A DNA stretch of 61,371 bases. Origin: Micrococcales bacterium (GTDB lineage Bacteria; Actinomycetota; Actinomycetes; Actinomycetales; Cellulomonadaceae). The stretch is from the NCBI GenBank assembly GCA_009779195.1, contig WRET01000010.1, forward strand, positions 1 through 61,371, read 5' to 3'. Positions 47,132-55,582 of this stretch are shown here, one piece after another. A program made the position numbers and the translations under genes. The first letter of the stretch is position 1, and each line of letters starts with the position of its first letter. Below the pieces are notes generated by a model. It saw nothing but the letters and a program-made list of their open reading frames with translations, was not told where the DNA came from and did no database searches.

Positions 47132-48328
47132 ATGGATTTCGACATCACCCCGACCAACGACGACGCACTCGGTGATTCCGCAGGTTGCGACGCTGGCGTC
47201 CCCGAACCGTACACCGTTCCTGACGTGCCCGAGTTCGGGGTCAACCAGGTCCAGGCTTACGACTGGGACGGCGACGGCATCAACGACTCGCTCGTCGGCT
47301 ACCTCGACGGTGTGGGCGCGTTCGACGCCACCGACCTGGACCAGGACGGCGACTTCGACTACCTGGCGATCGACACTGACGGCGACGGCGCCTACGACGT
47401 GCTGATCCTGGCCGATGGCGACACCGGCAACTACCTCATCCAGTGGGACTCTGACAACGACGGCACGCTGGACCAAGGGCAGATGGTCACCGGCGCGGAC
47501 ATCGCCGAAGCGTCCCCCCAGCTGTGGAACCTCATCAACGAGCACTACACCCCGCTGGACCTGCCAGTGGCACCTGAGATCTGGTATCCCGAGGTCCAAG
47601 AGGGCTGCATCGTCGGCGACCCGTTCCAGTACTCCGACGAATGGTTCGAGCAGTCGTTCAACGGCTCGTGCGTGCCAGCGTCGGTCGCGCAGATCTACAA
47701 CCTGTACACCGGTGGGAACGTCTCGGACCTCGACTTTGTCGAGCTGGCCAACCAGCTCGGCGGGGCTGGTGGTTCCACGGGTTGGATCGTGGGCCCCGAC
47801 GGCGCACCTGGCCTTCCTGCTGACGCTGCTGCGCTGATGCTCGAAGCCGCAGGTATCCCTGCCACCACCACCTACGGCTCGATGGACACCCTGGCCGAGG
47901 CTCTGGCCGAGGGCAACGCCGTCATGGTCGCGTTCGACTCCGGCGAGGTCTGGTACGGCGAAGAGGTCGAAGACAACACCGCCGACCACATGGCCGTCGT
48001 CGCAGCGATCGACTACGACGCTGGCCTGGTGTACCTGTCCGACACCGGCAACCCTGACGGCAACATGGAAGCCGTGCCGATCGAGGTCTTCATCGACGCG
48101 TGGGAAGACTCGAACTTCCTCATGGTCGAGTGCACCCAGTCGGTCACCGAGTTCCAAGAGGCCAACGGCATCGCCGTCGGCTCCGCCGCCGAAGCCCCCG
48201 CCGACGGGCACGGCGCCGGTCTGGTCGCCGAGGACACCATCGTCCACGCCACCAGCCACCAGTGGGCCCTGCTGCCGATCTCCGGCACCACCCTGGCCGA
48301 GGCCGCGGCAGCCCACCGCCAGGCCTGA
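47132..48328 (+). CDS. C39-like cysteine peptidase with Ca-binding-type repeats
   Basis: 398 residues, strongly acidic. Residues 40-115 hold four DxDxDG-type motifs (DWDGDGIND, DLDQDGDFD, DTDGDGAYD, DSDNDGTLD), as in dockerin or thrombospondin type 3 repeats that bind calcium. A papain-like C39_2 domain follows: Cys180 in NGSCVPAS, His286 in ADHMAVV and Asp304 in LSDTGNP, with Gln174 as a possible oxyanion residue. There is no signal peptide although Ca-binding repeats normally work outside the cell. It follows the Hsp70 gene and has its own candidate ECF promoter, and may be a substrate or effector of the system. Confidence 0.82.
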   Translation: MDFDITPTNDDALGDSAGCDAGVPEPYTVPDVPEFGVNQVQAYDWDGDGINDSLVGYLDGVGAFDATDLDQDGDFDYLAIDTDGDGAYDVLILADGDTGNYLIQWDSDNDGTLDQGQMVTGADIAEASPQLWNLINEHYTPLDLPVAPEIWYPEVQEGCIVGDPFQYSDEWFEQSFNGSCVPASVAQIYNLYTGGNVSDLDFVELANQLGGAGGSTGWIVGPDGAPGLPADAAALMLEAAGIPATTTYGSMDTLAEALAEGNAVMVAFDSGEVWYGEEVEDNTADHMAVVAAIDYDAGLVYLSDTGNPDGNMEAVPIEVFIDAWEDSNFLMVECTQSVTEFQEANGIAVGSAAEAPADGHGAGLVAEDTIVHATSHQWALLPISGTTLAEAAAAHRQA

Positions 48329-48338
48329 GACACCAGCA

Positions 48339-48374
48339 CCGAAGGCCGGTGGGGACACCCCCACCGGCCTTCGG
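48339..48374. terminator. Strong bidirectional terminator-like stem-loop
   Basis: Arms CCGAAGGCCGGTGGGG and CCCCACCGGCCTTCGG (16 bp, perfect) around a 4-nt loop, 10 nt after the C39 stop and 10 nt from the stop of the facing TPR gene. There is no T-tract, as is common in actinobacteria. It separates the two convergent operons. Confidence 0.8.
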
Positions 48375-48383
48375 TGTGTGTGC

Positions 48384-49214
48384 CTACCAGTCCTGGGGCA
48401 CCGGCCCGGCTGGGTCGTCACCACCAGGGCGACGGCCCCCGCCGGGGTTGGTCAGGTCGGGGGTGCCTCCGCCCTGGCGGAACTGCTCGGCGTCGGCGTC
48501 CGAACCGCGCTGGCGCTCTTCGAGCTCGCGCTGGCGCTGGCGCTCCAGGTCGTCGTCGCCGGACCCACCCTGGCCGTCCGGGTCAGGGTTCTGCGACGGT
48601 CCCGGCGGGGGGTCGTCGTCCGGGTCGGTGCACCGCGGGTCTTTGCGCAGCTGGCGTGCGTCGGTCACGGCCCGCAAGGCCTCGTCCGGGTCGGTGGTGT
48701 GCTCCGCCTGGGCTTCGTAGGCCAGGACGAGGTTCTCCAGCACCATGCAGTACTGGGCGTAACCGTCCTCCTCGACCTCAGGGACGGCGTCCAGGGCACG
48801 ACGCAGCGGCACGACGCCGTTCCAGCCTTCCCCGGCGAGCAACCTCACGGTCCCGACGTTGTAGTCAGCCCTCCACAGCTCGACCAGGTCGTTGTCAGCC
48901 ACCGCGTCGAGCCAGAAGTACCCAGGCCGTCCGCCAGCGTCCGCCGTGTGCGACGCCGAACGCACAGCAGGTCCGACCGCGACCATCGGCCAGGCGATCC
49001 ACACCAGCGCCGCGACGAATGGCGCCACCCCGGAGAACCAGTACAACCTGGCCACCAGAGCCCTGTCGCGCCGCTCTTGGCTCATCGACGCACGCAGCGC
49101 ACGACGTTCGGCCCTGCGCGCAGCCCAGCGCTGGGTTCTGGTGAGGACCGCCCCAGAACCGTCGTCCACAGCACCGTCGCCCACAGCACCGTCGCTCGCA
49201 GCACCGTCGCTCAT
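48384..49214 (-). CDS. TPR-like membrane protein of the MoxR/VWA operon
   Basis: 276 residues, last gene of the operon. An N-terminal Asp/Gly-rich and then Arg-rich region leads to a helix (FSGVAPFVAALVWIAWPMVA). After it comes a helical, TPR-like part (YNVGTVRLLAGEGWNGVVPL, LRRALDAVPEVEEDGYAQY). The C-terminal 90 residues are Pro/Asp-rich with a Gln/Arg/Glu coil. BatB/BatC-like genes in other MoxR operons have a similar place. The ATG at 49214 overlaps the VWA stop by one base; AGGAGG is 6-7 nt upstream. Confidence 0.75.
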   Translation of the reverse strand: MSDGAASDGAVGDGAVDDGSGAVLTRTQRWAARRAERRALRASMSQERRDRALVARLYWFSGVAPFVAALVWIAWPMVAVGPAVRSASHTADAGGRPGYFWLDAVADNDLVELWRADYNVGTVRLLAGEGWNGVVPLRRALDAVPEVEEDGYAQYCMVLENLVLAYEAQAEHTTDPDEALRAVTDARQLRKDPRCTDPDDDPPPGPSQNPDPDGQGGSGDDDLERQRQRELEERQRGSDADAEQFRQGGGTPDLTNPGGGRRPGGDDPAGPVPQDW

Positions 49215-50254
49215 CAAGACCCTCCTGCCGGTCCGGTCTTGGCTTTCCACCAGCGCCAACGCCCACGCCCAGGTTTGGTGCGCCGGGGGACGGCGAGCGC
49301 GACCTCCGTCACCACAGCCAGAGCCAGCAGGGCCGCCGCTGGCCAGGTCTGGGCCATGAACACCTCGACCGTGCGCCCTGGTTCGGTCTTGGTCACCTTG
49401 TCCACACCTTTGGCCCAGGCGAGCAGGGCGCTGGTGTCCTTGCCGGTGCGGTGCACGTACCGCACGTCCAGGTCCGAGGCGACCCGGGTGAGCACCTGCT
49501 CGTCGATACGCGACACCGCAGGGTTGCCCTCCGCGTCGGTGATCCACGCAGCGTTGGGGTCCGGGTCTGCCGAACCGTCGTAGGAGCGCATCTGGCCGCC
49601 CTGGTTGGTGCCGTACCCCAGCACCAACCCACCAGCCACGTGGTCGCGCAACCCCCTGTAGGCGACCATGGGGCCACCTGTGGTCGACTCCCCGTCGGAC
49701 ATGACCACCAGGTACTGCAAGGCTTGGGGGCGGCGTTGGGCCTCGTTGGCCAGGACCTGCGTGATCTTGTCCAGCGGACGGTCGATCTGCGACCCGCCCG
49801 AGTAGTACGTGATCTCCTGGCGCAGCGAGACTGCCCACGAGGTCACGGCCTTCGAGTCCGTGGTGAACGGCAAAGTCCGCACCACCTGCGAATCCCAGGC
49901 GATCACCGACCAGCGCACCCCAGGCAGCGCAGCCACCAGGGCCTGCACGTCGTGGCGCACACCGTCCAGGCGGGGTTTGTCACCGTCCCAGTCCAGGGCC
50001 GCCATCGAACCGGTGCGGTCCACGACGAGCAAGACGTCCACGTTCGAACCGGCCACGCCGATGGGTACAGACGTGGCGGTCGACGGCTGGGCTCCGACGA
50101 CGACCAACGCCCACACCATCACCAGCCGGGCCGACCAAGCCACGAGGTTCGTACGGGTTCTCGTGGCCCGCCAGAACCCCAGCACGCACACACCTGTGGC
50201 GACCAGACCCACGAGCACGAGCAGGCCCAGTGGCAGCAACGGTCGTAAGGTCAT
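49214..50254 (-). CDS. VWA-domain membrane protein (BatB-like)
   Basis: 346 residues. Two N-terminal helices, a von Willebrand A domain with the MIDAS start DVLLVVDRTGSMAA (a variant of DxSxS with Thr) and a C-terminal helix near residue 315. The second half of MIDAS reads LVVMSDGESTTGG. VWA proteins of this sort work with MoxR ATPases in assembling or activating target complexes. The ATG at 50254 overlaps the previous gene by 4 nt (ATGA). Confidence 0.87.
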   Translation of the reverse strand: MTLRPLLPLGLLVLVGLVATGVCVLGFWRATRTRTNLVAWSARLVMVWALVVVGAQPSTATSVPIGVAGSNVDVLLVVDRTGSMAALDWDGDKPRLDGVRHDVQALVAALPGVRWSVIAWDSQVVRTLPFTTDSKAVTSWAVSLRQEITYYSGGSQIDRPLDKITQVLANEAQRRPQALQYLVVMSDGESTTGGPMVAYRGLRDHVAGGLVLGYGTNQGGQMRSYDGSADPDPNAAWITDAEGNPAVSRIDEQVLTRVASDLDVRYVHRTGKDTSALLAWAKGVDKVTKTEPGRTVEVFMAQTWPAAALLALAVVTEVALAVPRRTKPGRGRWRWWKAKTGPAGGS

Positions 50255-51264
50255 CGCCGCCCCCACACCCGTGCGCCGAGCAGAGCCACCACAGCCAGCC
50301 CAGCCAGGGCGGTCCACGGCCTCTGGCGGTCGGTGAGGGTCGGCGGGGACGTCGACGCGACGACGACACGCTGGTTGTCGACGACCTCCGCCACGAGGGC
50401 GCCCACCGCGCCGGGGTCCTCGGCGTACCAGACCTTGCCGCCCACCTTCCCCAGGTCGGCCGAGAACGCGCTGTCTTGGCCCGTGCCCTTGTTCTCCTGG
50501 GGGAACAGCCCGTACAGGGATGCGCCGCGCCGGTCAGCGAGTGCCGCAGCCTCGCTCAGCCGGTAGATCGGATCGCCCATGACGTCGTTGTCCGTAGCCA
50601 AGATGATCGACCGCGACCGGTCGGTGACAGCCGGGTCGAACAGCAGCGAACAGCTGGCCAGGCCATCACCGACCAACGACGAGCCGTAGTACGACAAGGT
50701 GCCTGCCCACACTTCCCACAACCCCGCCAGCTCTTCAGGGGTCAAGACCCTCTCCAGGTCCTCGACGTAGATCGTGTCTTTCAGGTCCACGTCGAGGTTG
50801 TCCTTGACCCGGGCCAGCTCGTCGAGAACCATCTCGTAGTCGTCGGTCAGGGGGAAGACCGTCTGCGACGTGGCGTTGAACACCGACAGGGCGATCCGTT
50901 CCCCGTCGAAGGAGCCCACCATCGTCTCGAACGACCCCAGGATCTGGGTGTCGAACGGCAGCATCGACCCTGACACGTCCAGGCACAGCACGATATCGCG
51001 CCTGCCCATGAGCTCAGGTGTCGATTCGGTGCCGACCGGCCGTCCCACGAGCACCGCGGTGGCCACGACGAGGACCACCGTCGCGGTCCACCCCAGGGCC
51101 TGCGTCACCCGCTGCCGGCGCACGGCAGCACGCACGACAGGCAGCACCCGCACCCAGGCGCTGTGCGCGACAGCACCTTCGGCACGCGGCCAGCGCACCA
51201 GCGCCGCCACAGCACCGGCGGCGACGACGACCGCCACCACCACCGCGACAGCCCACGGCCACAT
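50251..51264 (-). CDS. VWA-domain membrane protein (BatA-like)
   Basis: About 337 residues. A first helix (WAVAVVVAVVVAAGAVAALV), a second one, a VWA domain and a C-terminal helix. MIDAS is complete: DIVLCLDVSGSM at the start and a Thr/Asp-containing later loop (SIILATDNDVMGD). The start is uncertain: ATG at 51264, or GTG at 51276 with AGGTGA 7 nt before it, or GTG at 51294. It overlaps or abuts the upstream gene in every case. Confidence 0.85.
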   Translation of the reverse strand: MWPWAVAVVVAVVVAAGAVAALVRWPRAEGAVAHSAWVRVLPVVRAAVRRQRVTQALGWTATVVLVVATAVLVGRPVGTESTPELMGRRDIVLCLDVSGSMLPFDTQILGSFETMVGSFDGERIALSVFNATSQTVFPLTDDYEMVLDELARVKDNLDVDLKDTIYVEDLERVLTPEELAGLWEVWAGTLSYYGSSLVGDGLASCSLLFDPAVTDRSRSIILATDNDVMGDPIYRLSEAAALADRRGASLYGLFPQENKGTGQDSAFSADLGKVGGKVWYAEDPGAVGALVAEVVDNQRVVVASTSPPTLTDRQRPWTALAGLAVVALLGARVWGRR

Positions 51265-51269
51265 CACCT

Positions 51270-51800
51270 CTACCACCGCGCGATCACCTGCCACGCCGTG
51301 TCGATGGACTTACGGGTCGTCGACGGTTTGGCCTGCGGGCCGTCGAAGGAGGGCCCCAGGTACGCGTACAACGCCGCAGCGGGCGCGGAGTTACCGGTCT
51401 GCGCGCGGAACTCGGAGGCGGTGCAGGTGCGCACGTCGCGGCCCAGGCGCGCGCTGGCGTACCCGCGGACCGCTGACGCCAGCTCCAGGTGCACCCGCCG
51501 CGCGTCGACCAGCCCTGCCTCGTAGCGGCGCGACACGTCGGCGACATGCGCCAGGTACCGGGCCTGGGCGGCCGGGAGCGGTTCGTCCCACCCGGACCAC
51601 CCCAGCGCCCCCGACGGCGCGGCAACGACCGGACGGTCAGCAAAACGCGGCTGGGTGGCACGCGTCCACCACCACACGAACACCAGGAGCGCCACGGCGA
51701 GGGCGACCAACCCCCAGCCCAAGAACGTCACCCACAGCGGGTAGGTCGTCAGCGGGTGCATCTCGACAACGGCTGGCCGGTGAGCACCGACGGCCAGCAC
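51270..51800 (-). CDS. Single-pass membrane protein of the MoxR operon (DUF4381-like position)
   Basis: About 176 residues. One helix (FLGWGLVALAVALLVFVWWW) and a C-terminal helical cytoplasmic part (RYLAHVADVSRRYEAGLVDA, then TCTASEFRAQTGNSAP). Its place between DUF58 and VWA genes is that of DUF4381 proteins in many bacteria, but I see no clear sequence signature. Start chosen at GTG 51800, with AGGG upstream; GTG 51815 and ATG 51761 are alternatives. It overlaps nothing essential. Confidence 0.65.
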   Translation of the reverse strand: MLAVGAHRPAVVEMHPLTTYPLWVTFLGWGLVALAVALLVFVWWWTRATQPRFADRPVVAAPSGALGWSGWDEPLPAAQARYLAHVADVSRRYEAGLVDARRVHLELASAVRGYASARLGRDVRTCTASEFRAQTGNSAPAAALYAYLGPSFDGPQAKPSTTRKSIDTAWQVIARW

Positions 51801-51816
51801 AGCCGACCCTGACACA

Positions 51817-52764
51817 TCAGCGGCCAGCACGGTTGGCCTCCAGAGCCCTCGCAAGCTGGCCGATGACGTCACTGGTGCTCGTCATGACCAACCCGGTGAC
51901 CCCCAGGTGGTGCAGGACTTTTTGCCGACGGGCCGCACGCACCGCCTGCGCTTGGGCGATAGCGGCACTGGCGTGCTTGGCACCGAGCAGCCGCGTCGGA
52001 GCGGTCCAGCCGTCGTCGACATCAGGACCGCTGCGTGGGTCGGCGTCGGCCACCGAGGCGACGATGACGTCGTGGCGGGTGCGCAGACGGCGCAGGGCTT
52101 GCGAGTCCGGGCCTTCGCCCTGGGACGGGTCGACATCGGCGTCGGGGTGGGCTTCGTCGGTGACCAGCACCACCAAGGCGCGACGGGTGTGACGGCGTTC
52201 GACCTGGCTGGTCAGACGGCCCAGGTCAGCACCCGGCAGCCTGGCCGCACTGCCGTGCATCTGGTCACCCAGCCGACGCAGCAGAGCCTCGGCGTGCAGG
52301 CGTCCGTGCCGGGCGGGGAAGGTGAGCAGACGTCCGGCGTCGGCGGCGACCAGGGCCAGACGGTCCCCTCCTTCCTGGGCGAGCAAGGCGACCAGCCGGA
52401 CCAGCTCGAGCGCCACGTCGGACTTGCGCTCTCCGTCACGGGACGCAGCGGCCATGGTGCGGCCGGTGTCCACCGCCAAGACCACCGTGATCGTCGTCTC
52501 GTGCACGTACCGCTTGATCAGCGGCACCCCCGCGCGGGCGCTGGAGCGCCAGTCGATGTCAGACAGGTCGTCGCCGGGGACGTAACGCGACAGGTCGTCG
52601 AAGTCCTGGCCTCGTCCGTGCAGCACCGACCGGTGCCGTCCCTCCATGAGCCCCATCACCCGGCGCCGCATCGGCAGGCTCAGGCGCGCGCGCAGAGCCA
52701 GCAGCTGGTCGGCGCGCCGACGCACCGGCGGGGCGACGCCGGGGGCGACCTGGCCCGTGCTCAC
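51817..52764 (-). CDS. DUF58 domain-containing protein
   Basis: 315 residues. The DUF58 core is clear: GRHRSVLHGRGQDFDDLSRY, VPGDDLSDIDWRSSARAG and VHETTITVVLAVDTGRTM, the last being a VWA-like strand. No membrane helix. DUF58 proteins are encoded next to MoxR ATPases almost everywhere and are thought to belong to the same complex. GTG start 10 nt after the moxR stop. Confidence 0.9.
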   Translation of the reverse strand: MSTGQVAPGVAPPVRRRADQLLALRARLSLPMRRRVMGLMEGRHRSVLHGRGQDFDDLSRYVPGDDLSDIDWRSSARAGVPLIKRYVHETTITVVLAVDTGRTMAAASRDGERKSDVALELVRLVALLAQEGGDRLALVAADAGRLLTFPARHGRLHAEALLRRLGDQMHGSAARLPGADLGRLTSQVERRHTRRALVVLVTDEAHPDADVDPSQGEGPDSQALRRLRTRHDVIVASVADADPRSGPDVDDGWTAPTRLLGAKHASAAIAQAQAVRAARRQKVLHHLGVTGLVMTSTSDVIGQLARALEANRAGR

Positions 52765-52774
52765 CGCAGCCGTC

Positions 52775-53758
52775 TCATGGTGCCTGGACCGCCCCGAAGG
52801 CCAGGTCGACGATGTGCTCGGGCGGCACCCCGTCAGCCAGGGCGTCGAAGGTGCGCACGATGCGGTGGCGCAAGACTTCGTGACGCAGCTCTTTGACGTC
52901 CTCAGGGACGACGAACCCTCGTCCGGAGGTCAACGCCACAGCCTGGGCAATCTTGACCAGCCCGATCGACCCGCGGGGGCTGGCCCCCACCCGCACCAGG
53001 TCACGCACCTGCTCCACAGGCCGCGGCCCGCCGCCACGGGTGGTGTTGACGATATCGACCACGTACTGGCTGATCGCCGGGTCGACCCGCACCTGGGAGG
53101 TCAGGTCGATGAGCCACTCCAGCTCGTCCAGGGTCAACGGCTCGGTCTCCAACGGCGCCTCCTGCCGCCCGTCGATCACCCTGGCCAGGACTTCGGTCTC
53201 GTCCGACGGTGCGGGGTACCCCACGACCACCTTCACCAAGAACCGGTCCATCTGGGCCTCGGGCAGCACGTACGTGCCTTCCTCCTCGATGGGGTTCTGG
53301 GTGGCGATGACCAGGAACGGCGACGGCAGCCGGTACTCGCGCCCGCCGATGGTCGTCTGGCGTTCCTGCATCGCCTCCAGCATCGCGGCCTGGGTTTTCG
53401 CCGACGAACGGTTGATCTCGTCCAGCAGCACCACGTTGGCGTGGACCGGGCCGAGCTGGGTGGTGAACTCCCCCGTCCCGTAGTTGTAGATCTGGGTGCC
53501 CACGATGTCGTTGGGCATGAGGTCGGGGGTGCACTGGATCCGGTGGAACGTGCCGGACACCGACGCCGCCAACGCGTGCGCCGCCGTCGTCTTGGCCAGC
53601 CCCGGCACCGACTCCAGCAACGCGTGCCCACCTGCGAGCAACGTCACCAACAGCGTCCTCCGCAACCTCGCCTGCCCCACGACACGCTGGGACAGTATCT
53701 CGTCGGTACGGTGCAGCAGCTCGAGGGCGCGGTCGTGGTCTTCTGGCTGAATCGTCAT
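52775..53758 (-). CDS. moxR: MoxR-family AAA+ ATPase
   Basis: 327 residues. AAA+ chaperone-type ATPase, first gene of its operon. Walker A variant SVPGLAKTT, Walker B VVLLDEINRSS, the MoxR motif LEAMQERQTTIGG, sensor 1 ATQNPIEEEGTY and the arginine-finger region PEAQMDRF. MoxR proteins activate or assemble VWA-protein-containing complexes. ATG at 53758 with AGGGGA upstream. The frame stays open upstream through repeat DNA to 54424, but that part is not coding. Confidence 0.93.
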   Translation of the reverse strand: MTIQPEDHDRALELLHRTDEILSQRVVGQARLRRTLLVTLLAGGHALLESVPGLAKTTAAHALAASVSGTFHRIQCTPDLMPNDIVGTQIYNYGTGEFTTQLGPVHANVVLLDEINRSSAKTQAAMLEAMQERQTTIGGREYRLPSPFLVIATQNPIEEEGTYVLPEAQMDRFLVKVVVGYPAPSDETEVLARVIDGRQEAPLETEPLTLDELEWLIDLTSQVRVDPAISQYVVDIVNTTRGGGPRPVEQVRDLVRVGASPRGSIGLVKIAQAVALTSGRGFVVPEDVKELRHEVLRHRIVRTFDALADGVPPEHIVDLAFGAVQAP

Positions 53759-53830
53759 CAGTCCCCTTCTGTTACCTGTAAGAGCATACGAAACTCCACC
53801 ACCAGTTGTGGCCGTCTTGCCCCAGTGGGG

Positions 53831-54053
53831 GACAGCGGAGACGGTGGGGACGGTTCCTGCTGTCTTGCGGAGCTGCGCCACCGGCGCAGGTCCCAGCGAG
53901 ACAGAGGAACCGTCCCCACCGTCTCCGCTGTCTGGCGAGACAGAGGAACCGTCCCCACCGTCTCCGCTGTCTGGCGAGACAGAGGAACCGTCCCCACCGT
54001 CTCCGCTGTCTGGCGAGACAGAGGAACCGTCCCCACCGTCTCCACTGTCTGGC
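53831..54053. repeat. REP-like palindromic element with 39-bp tandem right arms
   Basis: A 28-bp arm (53831-53858) is perfectly inverted at 53905-53932, with a partly paired GC-rich centre between. The right arm then continues as four copies of a 39-bp unit (53898-54053) with starts of AGGAACCGTCC at 53905, 53944, 53983 and 54022. The core is AGGAACCGTCCCCACCGTCT. It fills the gap between the MFS and moxR genes. It looks like a REP/BIME element of the kind mobilised by TnpA-REP transposases; no transposase is seen here. Confidence 0.85.
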
Positions 54054-54087
54054 GGGACAACCGTCCCCCACCATTCCCGTCTTTCCG

Positions 54088-55521
54088 TCACTCGGTTTTC
54101 TGCGGTGCGAGCAGCAGCGGCGCCCCACGGGCCAGCACCGCTGTGGCCACCAGCGCCGCCACACCACTGACCACCAGCACCACCCGCGGTCCGACCACCG
54201 TCACCACCGGGGCGATCGCCAGCAGCACCACTGGCATGACCAGCAGACCCACCAGCTGGAGCAACCCCATCACCCGTCCGACCAGGTGCGGCGGGGTCTC
54301 CTCCTGCATCACCGTCGTCGACACCGTGATCAGCCCCGGCCCGACCAACCCCCACGGCACCCACAACACGACATAGAGCAGCGCCCACGGCGCCACCCCC
54401 TGCGCCACGGTGAACGCCGCCCACGCCGCAGTCACGACAAGCATCAACGTCATCCGGTTCTTCATCCCACCCCAGGCCGCGAGGACAAGCCCCCCGACGA
54501 TGAACGCCCCCATATACGCGATCTCCACCGCCGCCAGCAGCACCGTCGAATCCCCGAACAGCTGCACGACGACAATCGGTGCCAAGCTAGCCGTCGGCAT
54601 GATCAACCCATACATGACCAGCACCAACCACCCCGTCCGCCGCAGCCCCGGGTGCCCCAAGACAAACCGCCAAGCCACCCCCATCCCCCCACCCTTGTCC
54701 GCAGACACGACGGAGACGGTGGGGACGGTTCCTGCTGTCTCGCGGAGCTGCGCCGCGGGGGCGGAGACGGTGGGGACGGTTCCTGCTGTCTCGCGGAGCT
54801 GCGCCAGAGGCGCAGGTCCCAGCAAGACAGAGGAACCGTCCCCACTGTCTCCGCCCCCTGGCGAGACAGAGGAACCGTCCCCACCGTCTCCGCCCCCTGG
54901 CGAGGCAGAAGAACCATCTTCACCCGATTCCGGTGCCTTCGGCGTCGCAGGGATCTTGATCGCCGCGAGGATCGCCACGGCTATGGCCGCGGTCACCACG
55001 TCGACCAGCAGGATCCACCCCATCTGCCACACCACGAGCACCAACGCCGCCACTGCCGGGACGACGAGCAGCACTGCCGCGTTCACCGACCCGAACACCG
55101 AGTTCACCCGCAGCAGGTGCTCTCGCGGGGTGATCGACGGCAAGATCGCTGCGACCGCTGGCACCTGGACGCCCCCGCTCATCCCCCGCAGCACCAAAGC
55201 CGCTGTGATCAACCAGATCGACTCGTACCCGCTCAGGAGCGCCACAGCCAACCCGACCGTGACCAGCGCCACCACAACATCCGCCCCGATGACCAACGCC
55301 TTGCGGCTGTACCGGTCCGCCCACACCCCTCCGACCAGCGACATCAACCCCTGCGGCACTGTCGCTGCGAACGCCACCACCGCAAAGCTGACCGCGTCGT
55401 GCGTGGCGAGCGCAACATGCCACACGATCGCGTATGCCACGATCGACGACCCCAGCAGCGACACCGCCTGCCCCGACAAGAACCACCCCACCCGGGGCAG
55501 CCACGCAGTGTCAGCGCTCAC
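54088..55521 (-). CDS. MFS transporter (MFS_3 type) with repeat insertion in the central loop
   Basis: 477 residues, about 12 helices. MFS motif A-like GGVWADRYSRKALV after helix 2 and a C-terminal half with GRVMGLLQLVGLLVMP. Similar to enterobactin-exporter-type or macrolide-type MFS proteins; the substrate is unknown. Between helices 6 and 7 there are about 75 residues (GDGGDGSSVS and AAQLRETAGTVPTVS units) encoded by REP-like DNA. They keep the frame, so the gene is not broken. GTG at 55521 was chosen because a G-rich stretch precedes it; a longer frame starts at 55548. Confidence 0.83.
   Translation of the reverse strand: MSADTAWLPRVGWFLSGQAVSLLGSSIVAYAIVWHVALATHDAVSFAVVAFAATVPQGLMSLVGGVWADRYSRKALVIGADVVVALVTVGLAVALLSGYESIWLITAALVLRGMSGGVQVPAVAAILPSITPREHLLRVNSVFGSVNAAVLLVVPAVAALVLVVWQMGWILLVDVVTAAIAVAILAAIKIPATPKAPESGEDGSSASPGGGDGGDGSSVSPGGGDSGDGSSVLLGPAPLAQLRETAGTVPTVSAPAAQLRETAGTVPTVSVVSADKGGGMGVAWRFVLGHPGLRRTGWLVLVMYGLIMPTASLAPIVVVQLFGDSTVLLAAVEIAYMGAFIVGGLVLAAWGGMKNRMTLMLVVTAAWAAFTVAQGVAPWALLYVVLWVPWGLVGPGLITVSTTVMQEETPPHLVGRVMGLLQLVGLLVMPVVLLAIAPVVTVVGPRVVLVVSGVAALVATAVLARGAPLLLAPQKTE
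54711..54925. repeat. Second REP-like cluster, inside the MFS gene
   Basis: Two left-arm copies (GGAGACGG at 54712 and 54762, period 50) followed by two right-arm copies and one decayed copy in inverted order. They are the same sequence family as the element at 53831-54053. The whole cluster is in frame with the MFS gene. Confidence 0.85.
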
Positions 55522-55582
55522 GCCCCCCGACCCTACGGACCACCCCACCGCGCCACCACATGTTTGTCAGGGCGCGGGAATG

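Noticed and set aside
53898-54053. 39-bp repeats considered as a CRISPR array
   Set aside because: Units are directly adjacent with no spacers, and no cas genes are near.
53759-54424. N-terminal extension of MoxR through the repeat DNA
   Set aside because: The repeats are open in this frame by chance; MoxR homologues start near MTIQPEDH, and a ribosome-binding site is there.
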